Positions 26,073-34,730 of a stretch of 44,481 nucleotides of DNA are shown here, in pieces. The stretch is taken from contig RFGH01000175.1 of assembly GCA_003696675.1 (NCBI GenBank), forward strand, positions 1 through 44,481, written 5' to 3'. The notes beneath the pieces are model-generated. The model did not search any database, was not told the DNA's origin, and saw nothing but the letters and a program-made list of their open reading frames with translations. Numbering within the stretch: the first letter of the stretch is position 1; each line of letters starts with the position of its first letter. Source of the DNA: Planctomycetota bacterium. GTDB lineage: Bacteria; Planctomycetota; Phycisphaerae; Phycisphaerales; UBA1924. Made by a program: the position numbers and the translations under genes.

Positions 26073-27007
26073 CGGTCGTCCTCCGCTCGGAAGGTGATGT
26101 CCTCCCGCGGGATCGTATCGAACGACACCCGCCCGATCAGGTCCCTCGCCGAAACCGAATCCCCCGCGTCCACCCCGCACCACCGGGCCAGCAGCGCCAG
26201 CACCCGCCCGGACGGCACCCCCATCTCCCGGTAATGGTCAATCCGCGTGTCCCCGTGCCGCTTCGCCAGCCGGCGCCCGTCATCGCCCCGCACCAGCGGG
26301 AGGTGACAGCAGCGGGGGGGCTTGCCCAGCCCCAGCGCGCGATACAGCAGTGCCTGCCGCCCCGCCGAATCCAGCAGGTCGTCGCCACGCACGATCTCGG
26401 TCACACCCTGCCGCGCGTCGTCGACCACCACCGCCAGCTGATAGCTCGGGCACCCGCGCTTGGTCCACACCACAAAGTCGCCCACCGATGCCGCGATGTC
26501 CAGGTCAACCCGCCCGCGGAACGCGTCGTCGAGCGATACACGCCCGTCCTCGACGATGAGCCGCCAGTTCGTCGCCTCCCCGTCGAAACAGCGCGGGATC
26601 TCCGCCGGACGCAGCGATGCATCGAAGCGAATCTCGTGATCGCCCTCGTTCGGCGCCGACACCGCCGACTCGATCTCCCTTCGCGTCAGCGTGCACGGAT
26701 AGACCAGCCCACGCTCCGCAAGCCGACGCATCGCCGAGCGGTACGGCTCCAGATCGTGCGACTGCACCAAGGGGCCATCGTCCCAATCCAGGCCGAGCCA
26801 ACCGAGCGTCTCGATCGTCCGCTCGATCATGCCAGGCTTCACCCGCGGCGTGTCGAGGTCCTCAATCCGCAGAATCACCCGCCAACCGTGCTGGCGAGCC
26901 AGCAACCAGTTGACCAAGAATGTCCGGGCATTTCCGAGGTGCAACGCCCCCGTGGGCGACGGCGCCAGACGCGTGACTGGGCTCTGATCGGGGCGGGCGG
27001 GAGACAC
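26051..27007 (-). CDS. gluQ: Glutamyl-Q tRNA(Asp) synthetase
   Basis: 318 residues from GTG 27007. It is a truncated glutamyl-tRNA synthetase catalytic domain: PSPTGALHLGNART (HIGH class signature) near residue 17 and RRLAKRHGDTR in the KMSKS position, with no anticodon-binding domain. The length separates it from GluRS (about 470 residues or more). The usual zinc-cysteine cluster of the E. coli enzyme is reduced to a single Cys in VYPCTLTRRE. Family knowledge: it attaches glutamate to the queuosine base in tRNA-Asp, so it depends on a queuosine pathway, for which queF is present at 9367. It is divergent from the pterin dehydratase gene, 74 bp apart. Confidence 0.88.
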   Translation of the reverse strand: MSPARPDQSPVTRLAPSPTGALHLGNARTFLVNWLLARQHGWRVILRIEDLDTPRVKPGMIERTIETLGWLGLDWDDGPLVQSHDLEPYRSAMRRLAERGLVYPCTLTRREIESAVSAPNEGDHEIRFDASLRPAEIPRCFDGEATNWRLIVEDGRVSLDDAFRGRVDLDIAASVGDFVVWTKRGCPSYQLAVVVDDARQGVTEIVRGDDLLDSAGRQALLYRALGLGKPPRCCHLPLVRGDDGRRLAKRHGDTRIDHYREMGVPSGRVLALLARWCGVDAGDSVSARDLIGRVSFDTIPREDITFRAEDDRWLTDGV

Positions 27008-27029
27008 GCCCAGATTGTGGGTACACTCG

Positions 27030-27053
27030 ACCGGCGGGGCAACCCCCGCCGGT
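27030..27053 (+). promoter_or_regulatory. Ten-bp leader hairpin before the pterin dehydratase gene
   Basis: Perfect inverted repeat 27030-27039 with 27044-27053, loop CAAC. It follows a -10-like TACACT (27022-27027) and precedes GGAGG, so the hairpin would be at the 5' end of the mRNA. No poly-T follows, so it is not a terminator. Confidence 0.5.
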
Positions 27054-27081
27054 CCCAGACGACGGAGCCACGGAGGACCCC

Positions 27082-27378
27082 ATGCCCGACCAGGCGATCG
27101 AAAAGATGTCGGAAGAGCAGATCGCGAGCGGGCTGGAGAAGCGCCCGCAGTGGTCGGAGATCGGCGGACAGATCCAGCGGACCTACCAGTTCGAGGACTT
27201 CGTGGCGTCCATGGAGTTCGTCCGCAAGGTGGCCGAGTACGCCGAACGCGTCCAGCATCACCCCGACATCCTCATCCGATACAACAAGGTGACCCTGACC
27301 GTCTCGACGCACGACGCCGGTGGTATCACCGCCAAAGACTTCGACCTCGCCGAAGAGGCAGACCGCCTCGCCGGATGA
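27082..27378 (+). CDS. phhB: Pterin-4a-carbinolamine dehydratase
   Basis: 98 residues, the usual length. The family signature is present: HHPDILIRYNKVTLTVSTHDAGGITAKDFDLA, with the active-site His pair in HHPD and the C-terminal THDAGG-T block (listed here in pieces: HHPDI, YNKVTLTVSTHD, AGGITAKD). The enzyme dehydrates 4a-hydroxytetrahydrobiopterin; in organisms without aromatic hydroxylases it has been linked to folate or molybdopterin metabolism. No hydroxylase gene is in the window. GGAGG lies five bases before the ATG. It ends 16 bp before the convergent HNH gene. Confidence 0.92.
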   Translation: MPDQAIEKMSEEQIASGLEKRPQWSEIGGQIQRTYQFEDFVASMEFVRKVAEYAERVQHHPDILIRYNKVTLTVSTHDAGGITAKDFDLAEEADRLAG

Positions 27379-27394
27379 TCCCGAGCGGTTCAGG

Positions 27395-28123
27395 TCACTT
27401 CAGCTCGACGGACCAATAGGCCTCGTCGAGGAACGCCTTCCACGAGCGATACTTCTCGTTACCCAGCCGGACCGAGATCAGCGGGTTCCGCCGCGGACGC
27501 CTGGGAGTGGTGATCAGCCTCATTCTGGCCTGGTCCGGAGTGCGCCCGCCCTTGCGGCTGTTGCACCGAACGCAGGCACAAACCAGGTTTTCCCATGTGT
27601 CAGGCCCGCCCTGCGAGCGTGGCACCACATGGTCGATCGAAAGCTCCGAGGTGGGAAAGAGATTGCCGCAGTACTGGCAGCGGTTGCGGTCCCGGGCGAA
27701 GAGGTTGCGCCGGTTCAGCTTGACCCCCTGATCCGGGAGTTTGTCGTAGCCGATCAGCCGGATGATCTTGGGCACCGCCAGATCGATCCGCACGGTGCGT
27801 ACCCAGTCGTGGGCGTCAGGCTCGAAAGCCTTGCGCAACTCGCTGAGTTCCGTCCAGCTCGACAGGTCGTAGTTGGTGTAGGCCCCGTCGGTCGGGTCGA
27901 TCACCTCGGCCACATCGCGGGCCAGCAGCACAAACGCCCTGCGGGCCGAGACCACACGGACCGCAGCGAAGGCCCTGTTCAGCACCAGCACCTTGGCTTC
28001 CAGACCGGCGTTCAGTGTCGCAGCGGCGGTCGGCTCGCACCCGCCATCGGGCGGGACAGCCGGCCCGCCGCTGACTGGAGACGGGTCGACGGGCTCCCGG
28101 GAACGACGGGGGGTCCGTGACAT
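27395..28123 (-). CDS. HNH endonuclease-domain protein
   Basis: 242 residues from ATG 28123 (an in-frame TTG lies two codons upstream; no strong ribosome binding site for either). After a Pro-rich N-terminus comes a conserved domain ([17 protein letters not shown]) of unknown role. The HNH motif follows: [17 protein letters not shown], then [16 protein letters not shown] and CVRCNSRKG, giving two CxxC zinc sites around the catalytic His. This architecture is widespread in bacteria as a stand-alone gene whose target is not known. It is not next to a methylase, so it is unlikely to be part of restriction-modification. It is convergent with the pterin dehydratase gene. Confidence 0.9.
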   Translation of the reverse strand: MSRTPRRSREPVDPSPVSGGPAVPPDGGCEPTAAATLNAGLEAKVLVLNRAFAAVRVVSARRAFVLLARDVAEVIDPTDGAYTNYDLSSWTELSELRKAFEPDAHDWVRTVRIDLAVPKIIRLIGYDKLPDQGVKLNRRNLFARDRNRCQYCGNLFPTSELSIDHVVPRSQGGPDTWENLVCACVRCNSRKGGRTPDQARMRLITTPRRPRRNPLISVRLGNEKYRSWKAFLDEAYWSVELK

Positions 28124-28246
28124 CGCCAAGGGTTCTACCCGGTTTTGACGGTTTTATCAAGCCGGGTTCCCTCGAAGAATACGCGCAAACCCTTTTTCAT
28201 GTGATCTTTGCGGACACAAACCATGCTTCTGACATGCGTGCCCAAG

Positions 28247-28277
28247 AAAAAAGCCCCGCGTGCGGGGCACGCGGGGC
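28247..28277 (-). terminator. Intrinsic terminator of hppA
   Basis: Perfect 11-bp stem (28253-28263 with 28267-28277, loop GGG) followed on the minus strand by six T. It lies 28 bp past the hppA stop. Confidence 0.92.
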
Positions 28278-28304
28278 CGGGAACTGCGCGGGGGTCGATC
28301 CGAC

Positions 28305-31085
28305 TCAGCCAAGCCCGATCATCTCGCCGATCTGCGGACCGAACTTCACGATCAGTCCGGCGAAGACGACCGAGACGATCGAGATCAGCTTGATCAGGAT
28401 GTTCAAAGCCGGACCCGAGGTGTCCTTGAAGGGGTCTCCCACGGTGTCACCGACGACGGTCGCCTTGTGGTCGTCCGAACCCTTGCCGTAGACCAGCATG
28501 TCCGGGCGGCCCGCGGCGACGGCCTCCTGGGCGCGGGCCATGATCGCTTCACGCACGGCCGCCGGCACCTTGACCGAGTTGCCCGTCCCGTTGACCATGT
28601 CCTGAGCCGTGGTCTTGCCGTAGGACTCCAGCAGCTTCTTGGCATTGTCCCATGCGCCGCCTGCGTTGGCCATGAAGACCGCCACCGCGAAGCCCGAGAC
28701 CAGACCGCCCGCCAGCAGGCCCATGATGCCCGGCACCGAGAGGAACAGACCGACCAGGATCGGCACCACGATCGCCAGGACCGAGGGCACCACCATTTCC
28801 TTCTGCGCACCGGCGGTCGAGATCGCCACGCAGTTGGCGTAGTCCGGATAGTGCTTGCCGTCGATGTCCACGCCCTCTTTCGGCCAGTTATCCGGGTTTG
28901 CCACATCGGCCTCGGACATGCCCTTGTTCCGCATCGCCTGGCGCATCTTGGCGAACTGACGCCGGCACTCACCCATCATGGCGTAGGCCGCACGACCCAC
29001 CGCGTTCATGGTCAGGGCGCAGAACAGGAAAGACAGCAGCACGCCGATGAACATGCCGCCCAGCAGGCGGGGGTTGGCAAGCGTGACATCGTAGAACGCG
29101 AGGATGTCCGCCAGGCTACCGTTGCGCGAACCGATCAGTTGGATCTCCAGCGAGTGCCCGTGGTCGCCGTGCGAGACTTCCTTCACCGCGACAAAGCGGC
29201 GCGAGGTATTCACGGTCGCATCATCGTCGGTGTCGATGCCCAGGCGGGGCAGGGGGGTCAGTGCGAAAACATCGTTCACCTTGACCGTCTCGTCGAAGTG
29301 GGTGCCCGCGAGCTGCTCACGATCAACGATCATGCCGCCATCGACATACTTCGGCTTCTCGCCGTCGGCCTGGTTCGGGTCGACGATGGCGAAGCGGTGG
29401 TGTCCCTCATACACGGCGTAAGGCCCGGTGATCTCGGCCGGAACGGTGTAGGAGGCCTTGGCCTCGAACGATTGGGCCTGGCGGGTGATCTGCACCTGCA
29501 CGACCTGGATGAACGCCGCGAACAGCGCCAGTGCGGTCAGCGCCGCCGAGCCGATGGCGAAGCCCTTGCCCGTCGCCGCCGTGGTGTTGCCCAGCGAGTC
29601 GAGCATGTCGGTCCGCTCGCGGACATGGGGGGGCTGGCCGGTCATCTCGGCGTTGCCGCCGGCGTTGTCGGCGATCGGCCCGTAGGCGTCGGTCGCCAGC
29701 GTGATGCCCAGGGTAGAGAGCATGCCGACCGCGGCGATGCCCACGCCGTATAGACCCATTAGGAAGTTCTCGCCGCCGCCCGCGAAGGAGAAGGCGGCGA
29801 TGATCGCGAGGACCACAGTGAGAAGCGAGGCCCAGGTGGATTTCATGCCCTCGGCGATACCGGCGATGATCACGGTTGCCGGGCCGGTCAGGGCCTGCTC
29901 GGCGATCCGCTGCGTCGGGCGGTGCTCATAGCTGGTATAGTGTTCGGTGGCATAGGCGATCACCAGACCGGCCAGCAGGCCGGAGACGATCGAGAGCCCC
30001 AGACGCCACCAGGTCGTGACGCCTTCCAGCCCGCCCTCGCCGTTGAAGATGAAGAACAGCAGCCCGAACGCGCCCAGCACGATCAGGCCGGACGCGACAT
30101 ACACGCCCTTGTGCAGGCCCTTGAGAAGCTCGGCGAACGAAGCGTTCTCCTTGGCCTTGACCGTGAACACGCCCAGGATCGAGCATATGATGCCCAGACC
30201 GGCCAGTGCCATCGGGGCAGCCGCCAGCTTGAGCGCCAGGGCGTTGGACTGCGACTCGACCAGCCCGCCGACGGTGAACGCCGCCGCGGCGCCGAGCGCC
30301 ATGGTCGCCAGGATCGAGCCGTAGTACGACTCATACAGGTCGGCGCCCATGCCGGCCACATCGCCGACATTGTCGCCCACATTGTCCGCGATCGTCGCCG
30401 GGTTGCGGGGATCGTCCTCGGGGATGCCCGCCTCGACCTTGCCGACCAGGTCGGCGCCCACATCCGCGGCCTTGGTGTAGATACCGCCGCCCACACGGGC
30501 GAACAGCGCCTGCGTCGAAGCGCCCATGCCGAAGGACAGCATCACGGTGGTCAGCTCACGCAGCCCGCCGCCCATGCCGGTGGCGTTGAACACCAGGAAC
30601 CACACCGAGATGTCGAGCAGCGCGAAGCCCACGACCACCAGGCCCATCACGGCACCCGAGCGGAACGCCACGGTCAGGCCCTCATTGAGCGACTGTTTGG
30701 CCGCGAACGCCGTCCTGGCGGAGGCGTTGGTGGCCATCCGCATGCCGAACCAGCCGCACAGGCCCGACAGGATGCCGGCGACCGGCACGCCGATCATGGT
30801 CCAGGTGCTTTGCAGCTTGAGGACCGACATGATCGCCAGGAAGGCGACCAGCAGAACGAACACGCCCGCGACCACCTTGTACTGCCGGGTCAGGTACGCC
30901 ATCGCGCCCTGACGCACGGCCTCGGCGATCCGGATCATCTCCGGCTCGCCCTCCGACCGCTTCATGACCGAGCCGTGGAAGACCTTGGCCATCGTCAGGG
31001 CGAGCACCGCCCCGACAGGGGCGAGGTAGTAGGCGGGATGGACATCCGCCATGCTCGCGAGCGTTGGAATCGTCGTGGCTGTCAT
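28305..31085 (-). CDS. hppA: Membrane-bound ion-translocating pyrophosphatase (K+-dependent type), enlarged
   Basis: 926 residues, some 120-200 longer than most bacterial relatives. Pyrophosphate-site motifs are intact: [19 protein letters not shown] near residue 210, [18 protein letters not shown], and [11 protein letters not shown] near 475. The K+-dependence element reads [10 protein letters not shown] near residue 498; I recall Lys in place of the second Ala in K+-independent enzymes, so this should be K+-dependent. Between the helix after that motif and LANPRLLGG lies an extra soluble loop (about 537-665), and a further short insertion precedes [10 protein letters not shown]. It hydrolyses PPi to pump H+ or Na+ across the membrane; which ion is not decided here. 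GAGGGA lies five bases before ATG 31085. Confidence 0.94.
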   Translation of the reverse strand: MTATTIPTLASMADVHPAYYLAPVGAVLALTMAKVFHGSVMKRSEGEPEMIRIAEAVRQGAMAYLTRQYKVVAGVFVLLVAFLAIMSVLKLQSTWTMIGVPVAGILSGLCGWFGMRMATNASARTAFAAKQSLNEGLTVAFRSGAVMGLVVVGFALLDISVWFLVFNATGMGGGLRELTTVMLSFGMGASTQALFARVGGGIYTKAADVGADLVGKVEAGIPEDDPRNPATIADNVGDNVGDVAGMGADLYESYYGSILATMALGAAAAFTVGGLVESQSNALALKLAAAPMALAGLGIICSILGVFTVKAKENASFAELLKGLHKGVYVASGLIVLGAFGLLFFIFNGEGGLEGVTTWWRLGLSIVSGLLAGLVIAYATEHYTSYEHRPTQRIAEQALTGPATVIIAGIAEGMKSTWASLLTVVLAIIAAFSFAGGGENFLMGLYGVGIAAVGMLSTLGITLATDAYGPIADNAGGNAEMTGQPPHVRERTDMLDSLGNTTAATGKGFAIGSAALTALALFAAFIQVVQVQITRQAQSFEAKASYTVPAEITGPYAVYEGHHRFAIVDPNQADGEKPKYVDGGMIVDREQLAGTHFDETVKVNDVFALTPLPRLGIDTDDDATVNTSRRFVAVKEVSHGDHGHSLEIQLIGSRNGSLADILAFYDVTLANPRLLGGMFIGVLLSFLFCALTMNAVGRAAYAMMGECRRQFAKMRQAMRNKGMSEADVANPDNWPKEGVDIDGKHYPDYANCVAISTAGAQKEMVVPSVLAIVVPILVGLFLSVPGIMGLLAGGLVSGFAVAVFMANAGGAWDNAKKLLESYGKTTAQDMVNGTGNSVKVPAAVREAIMARAQEAVAAGRPDMLVYGKGSDDHKATVVGDTVGDPFKDTSGPALNILIKLISIVSVVFAGLIVKFGPQIGEMIGLG

Positions 31086-31207
31086 TGGGTTCCCTCGAGT
31101 GCGTGAAGGCGTGGCCGGGGAATCAATGGGGCCTTCGCCTGTCGGGTGTAATACCGGGCCCTGCCGATCAGGGCGCGCGGGTTCCGGTTTGCCCGGAAAT
31201 GGGTGCG

Positions 31208-31236
31208 ACTTTAGGATCGGACAAAGGCATCGTCAC
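31208..31236 (-). promoter_or_regulatory. Possible sigma-70 promoter of hppA
   Basis: On the minus strand GTGACG (31231-31236), 17 bases, then TAAAGT (31208-31213). Both boxes are four of six to consensus. The leader to the ATG would be about 115 bases. Weak by sequence alone. Confidence 0.3.
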
Positions 31237-31282
31237 CCGCCAACAGGGGACGAAAGCGGTTCTGTGCCAATCGGCTCGGGGG

Positions 31283-32071
31283 CTACCGGTCCGGCCCACC
31301 GCCCGGGGGTTCGAGCAGGTCCGGCCGCCTCGCCCGTGTCCGCTCGACCATCCGCTCCAGACGCCACCGGGCCACCGCCCCGTGGTCGCCGGAAAAGAGA
31401 ATGTCCGGTACCGCCATCCCCATCCACTCCCTCGGGCGGGTGTATTGGGGGCAGTCCAGCAGCCGGGCTCCCTCGGGCAGGTTGAAATCCCGCATCACCC
31501 GTCTGGGCAGCGGGGACCCTACCGCGTCGGTGGTGGGGGGCGGGGCGAAGCTATCCCGCTCGGCCGACTCGTCGTGCCCGAGCACCCCCGGAATCAGTCG
31601 GCACACCGCGTCGATCAGCACCATCGCCGCCAGCTCGCCCCCGGAAAGCACAAAATCCCCGATCGAGACCTCCTCCGGCCCGAGCTTCTCGATCACCCGC
31701 TCGTCGATGCCCTCGTAGTGCCCGCAGAGCAGCAGTAGCCGCTCAGACCGCGCAAGGTCCGCCACCATCGACTGGTCCAGACGCCGCCCCTGCGGGCTCA
31801 GATAGATCCGGCGTGCCGGACGCGGATCGAGCGATTCGGCGTGCATCGCCGCGTCCCACACGGGCTGGCACATCATCACCATGCCCGGCCCGCCCCCGAA
31901 CGGGCGATCATCGGTCTTGGCGTGCTTATTGTCCGCGAATTCTCGGATGTTCGTCGCGTGCAGGTCCAGCAGCCCCAGCGAGCGTGCCCGACCCGGGATG
32001 GACACCGCCATCGCCGCCGGCGGCTCGGGCGAGAACATCTCCGGGAAGGTGGTCAGGACATCGATGCGCAT
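31283..32071 (-). CDS. trmD: tRNA (guanine-37-N1)-methyltransferase
   Basis: 262 residues. The SPOUT trefoil-knot motifs are in order: LLLLCGHYEGIDERV, then EVSIGDFVLSGGELAAMVLI and the loop IPGVLGHDES, with the catalytic Asp in LDCPQYTRP. The N-terminus MRIDVLTTFPEMF is typical. It methylates G37 at N1 in tRNAs with G36, which prevents +1 frameshifting. In many bacteria trmD is with rpsP and rimM; here it follows rpsU after a terminator. No clear ribosome binding site is seen. A C-terminal Pro/Gly tail is extra. Confidence 0.96.
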   Translation of the reverse strand: MRIDVLTTFPEMFSPEPPAAMAVSIPGRARSLGLLDLHATNIREFADNKHAKTDDRPFGGGPGMVMMCQPVWDAAMHAESLDPRPARRIYLSPQGRRLDQSMVADLARSERLLLLCGHYEGIDERVIEKLGPEEVSIGDFVLSGGELAAMVLIDAVCRLIPGVLGHDESAERDSFAPPPTTDAVGSPLPRRVMRDFNLPEGARLLDCPQYTRPREWMGMAVPDILFSGDHGAVARWRLERMVERTRARRPDLLEPPGGGPDR

Positions 32072-32105
32072 CGGGCGAGTTTAGGGTTCTGGGCAGGTTT
32101 CAATG

Positions 32106-32132
32106 AAAAACCACCGCCCTCGGGACGGTGGT
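32106..32132 (-). terminator. Intrinsic terminator of rpsU
   Basis: ACCACCG (32110-32116) pairs with CGGTGGT (32126-32132), with a further inner CCC/GGG pairing, and five T follow on the minus strand. It separates rpsU from trmD. Confidence 0.85.
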
Positions 32133-32161
32133 CGGTTCAGCACACAGGCTGGGGCGATGGG

Positions 32162-32344
32162 TCAGTTGCCGACCTTGCGGGTCTGGGACTTGCGGGCCGC
32201 GCGCCGGCGACGCTCGGAAGGCTTCTCGTAGAACTCCTTCTTCTTGATGTCCTTGGTCAGCCCTTCCTTCTCGCAGAGCTTCTTGAAGCGACGCATTAGC
32301 TGATCGACGCTTTCGCCACCACGAGATTTGATCCGGATCGCCAT
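32162..32344 (-). CDS. rpsU: 30S ribosomal protein S21
   Basis: 60 residues from ATG 32344, with AAGGAG five bases upstream, which rules out the in-frame upstream ATG at 32374. The sequence MAIRIKSRGGESVDQLMRRF followed by a Lys/Arg-rich helix (KKKEFYEKPSERRRRAARK) is typical of bS21, which sits near the anti-Shine-Dalgarno end of 16S rRNA and helps initiation. It is a single-gene unit, with a leader hairpin upstream and a terminator downstream. Confidence 0.95.
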   Translation of the reverse strand: MAIRIKSRGGESVDQLMRRFKKLCEKEGLTKDIKKKEFYEKPSERRRRAARKSQTRKVGN

Positions 32345-32362
32345 GCCAACTCCTTCTTCGGT

Positions 32363-32383
32363 CCCGGGTGCCATCGACCCGGG
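32363..32383 (-). promoter_or_regulatory. Leader hairpin upstream of rpsU
   Basis: Perfect 7-bp inverted repeat CCCGGGT/ACCCGGG (32363-32369 with 32377-32383, loop of seven). It ends about eight bases before the Shine-Dalgarno sequence. Could modulate translation; a chance hairpin in GC-rich DNA is not excluded. Confidence 0.4.
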
Positions 32384-32499
32384 CCGCTATCCAAGGCCCC
32401 CCAAGCCGGAAGGTCAACCCCCGCCGGGCTTTGGAAGCCCCCTCCGGACCGAATTCCCGCCCCCCGACCAGCTTCTCACCCCGCTAGGCTGGGCCCGTC

Positions 32500-33306
32500 G
32501 TGCTGCTGATCGATGCCTTCAATGTGATTCGGGCCCAGTGGGTCCTCCCCCCGGAACGCCGAGGAATGGATGTCCGCGGCCTGATCAGCCTGATCGGGCG
32601 GTCCCGCTTCGCCGGTCGGCGGCTCCGCGTTGTGGTTGACGGCAGCCCCGGCCCCGAATGGGTCCGACACGGGGTGTTCCACACCCTCACGGGCATGGCC
32701 TGGACCCGCGTCGGGCGGGCCGAGGTCGTCTTCTCGGGACGCGGCCGCGAGGCCGACGATGTCATCGAAGAAATCCTCGCTCGCGAGCACGGCTTCGCCG
32801 TCACGGTCGTCAGCTCCGACCGGCGCCTCGTCCGGGCCGCCGGGCTGGCCGGGGCCGACCAGATCGGCAACGGCTCGTTCCTGCGTCTGCTCAACGAGGA
32901 CCTGAACCGGGCCGATGCCGAGTCCGTCCCGGCCTTCGCGGCCGAAGTCCCGCTGGACAAGTACGACATCGCCCACTGGATGGCCGAGTTCGGCTTCGAT
33001 CCGGGATCGGTCACCGAAGCATCCGCCGACTCCGCTCCCAAGCCCGGTTCCGAGCCCAGACCCGATCCCGCTCCCAGGCCCGCCGAGCCGAAGAAGAAGC
33101 GCAAGAAGGACGCCGCGTCCGAAACCTTCGGTTCCACCCTCGGCATCTCATTGCCCGAACGCCCGACCCCGCCGCCAACGCCCACGCCGGATCTCGCCGA
33201 GCCCCTCGACCCGCTGCTGCGCGATGCCTTCCGCGAATGGGCCGGCACATTCAGCATGGAAGACCTCGACATGTGCAAGTGGATCGACGGCGTCGAACCG
33301 CTCTGA
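32500..33306 (+). CDS. YacP/Rae1-like NYN-domain nuclease
   Basis: 268 residues from GTG 32500. The N-terminal 150 residues show the NYN/PIN-like pattern of YacP: LLIDAFNVIR at the start (metal-binding Asp), RVVVDGSPGP, EVVFSGRGREADDVIEEIL and VVSSDRRLVRAA. The Bacillus relative is a ribosome-associated mRNA endonuclease; that role is inferred here. A Pro/Lys-rich linker (about 178-225, with KKKRKK) leads to a C-terminal helix pair ending DMCKWIDGVEPL, which is not in the short YacP proteins. Only a weak AGGCTGGG precedes the GTG. It is divergent from rpsU. Confidence 0.82.
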   Translation: MLLIDAFNVIRAQWVLPPERRGMDVRGLISLIGRSRFAGRRLRVVVDGSPGPEWVRHGVFHTLTGMAWTRVGRAEVVFSGRGREADDVIEEILAREHGFAVTVVSSDRRLVRAAGLAGADQIGNGSFLRLLNEDLNRADAESVPAFAAEVPLDKYDIAHWMAEFGFDPGSVTEASADSAPKPGSEPRPDPAPRPAEPKKKRKKDAASETFGSTLGISLPERPTPPPTPTPDLAEPLDPLLRDAFREWAGTFSMEDLDMCKWIDGVEPL

Positions 33307-33324
33307 ACTCGGAATCTTCGCAGG

Positions 33325-33350
33325 AAAACGGCGGGCCAGTCGGCCCGCCG
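33325..33350. terminator. Hairpin terminator between NYN nuclease gene and gltA
   Basis: Perfect 9-bp stem (33329-33337 with 33342-33350, loop AGTC). On the minus strand it is followed by GTTTTCC, so it best serves gltA; on the + strand there is no T run. Confidence 0.65.
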
Positions 33351-33386
33351 TCCCTGATTCCTGATGGCTGATTCCTGATCCCTGCC

Positions 33387-34529
33387 TTACCGGTTGTCCA
33401 TCGGCGTGTAGGCCACATTGTGCGGGCCGACATATTCGGCCTTCGGGCGGAACAGGCGGTTGTCGCCGAGTTGCTCGATCACATGACCCGACCACCCAGC
33501 GATGCGCGACAGGGCGAACATCGGGGTGAACAGGTCGAGCTTGAGCCCGATGCAGTGGTAGGTAGTGGCGCTGTAGAAATCGACATTGGGATAGATGCCC
33601 TTGCTGCCGACCTCACGCTCCATGATCTTCTCGATCGCCTTGGACTTTGTATACAGGTCCATGTTGCCTGTGTCGCGGGCGAGCTGCTCGGCCAGCGTCA
33701 TCAGCTCGGCAGCGCGGGGATCCTTGGCTTTGTAGACCCGGTGCCCGAAGCCCATGATGCGCTCCTTGCGGGCCAGTTTGTCCATCACATACTGCTCGAC
33801 CGCGTCGACCGACGGGATCTCGTTGAGCATCTTCATGACGCCCTCGTTTGCCCCGCCGTGCAGCGGGCCGCGGAGCGACCCGATCGCTGCGGTGATGGCC
33901 GAGTACATATCGCTCAGCGTCGAGATCACGACGCGGGCGGTAAAAGTCGAGTTGTTCAGACCGTGGTCGGCGTGCGTGATCATGCAGATGTCGAACGCCC
34001 GGGTCATCGCCTCGGTTGGCTTTTCGCCGTTGAGCATGTAGAGGAAGTTCGCGCTGAACCCCAGCGAGGTGTCCGGCGCGACCGGCTCGAGCCCGCGCCG
34101 GTGACGGTCGAACGCGGCCACGATCGCCGGCGTGCAGCCGAGGATCTTGAGCGCCTTCACACGGGCCGCCTCGACCGAGTTCTCGTTCGGGCTGGCGTCG
34201 TGCATCGACAGCGCCGACACCATCGTCCGCAGCATGTGCATCGGCTCTGCGCTCGTCGGCACCGACCGAACCCGCTCGATCATCCCCTCGGGTAGGGCAT
34301 AGTTCGCACGCAGCTGCTTTGTGAACGATTCCAACTCGCCCTTGGTTGGCAGACGCTTGTTCCAGAGCAGGAACACGGTCTCCTCAAAGGTGGAGTGCTT
34401 GGCCAGATCGCCGATGGCGATGCCGACATATTCCAGCACGCCCTGCACGCCATCGATGTAGCTCATCTCGGTCTGGGCGGCGATGATGCCCTCGAGTCCC
34501 TTGACGAAGGTGGCAGGCGCGGTGGTCAT
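33387..34529 (-). CDS. gltA: Citrate synthase
   Basis: 380 residues, the size of the dimeric (Gram-positive/archaeal type) enzyme. The catalytic residues are all seen: His in THADHGLNNSTFTAR (near residue 187), His in RGPLHGGANEGVM, and Asp in YPNVDFYSATTY. GFGHRVYKAKDPRA is the CoA/citrate-binding stretch. It condenses oxaloacetate and acetyl-CoA at the entry of the TCA cycle. A 2-methylcitrate synthase is closely similar and cannot be fully excluded, but no prp genes are nearby. The leader holds a perfect 7-bp hairpin (34553-34559 with 34566-34572) and GAGGGA nine bases before the ATG. Confidence 0.93.
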   Translation of the reverse strand: MTTAPATFVKGLEGIIAAQTEMSYIDGVQGVLEYVGIAIGDLAKHSTFEETVFLLWNKRLPTKGELESFTKQLRANYALPEGMIERVRSVPTSAEPMHMLRTMVSALSMHDASPNENSVEAARVKALKILGCTPAIVAAFDRHRRGLEPVAPDTSLGFSANFLYMLNGEKPTEAMTRAFDICMITHADHGLNNSTFTARVVISTLSDMYSAITAAIGSLRGPLHGGANEGVMKMLNEIPSVDAVEQYVMDKLARKERIMGFGHRVYKAKDPRAAELMTLAEQLARDTGNMDLYTKSKAIEKIMEREVGSKGIYPNVDFYSATTYHCIGLKLDLFTPMFALSRIAGWSGHVIEQLGDNRLFRPKAEYVGPHNVAYTPMDNR

Positions 34530-34730
34530 CGGACGGGTCCCTCGGTGTCTGGGCCCGGGCGCTCACCCGGGCGATCTCGCGTCTCGAACTGCGTTGAAAA
34601 CGCCCCCGGACCCGTGGTTCGCGGCTATCCAGGGTGCGGATTCTAGCCGTGACCCCGGGCCTCTTCCCCCGCCCGCAATCACGATCCGACACCCGCGGAT
34701 CCGCGGAGCAGGGGGGTACGATCCGCCCAG

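Noticed and set aside
28260-29753. 497-codon + strand frame opposite hppA
   Set aside because: His/Arg-rich shadow of the pyrophosphatase; the minus frame carries all catalytic motifs.
33354-33379. 12-base direct repeat CTGATTCCTGAT
   Set aside because: Only two copies, short, between a terminator and a stop codon; no sign of an array or attachment site.
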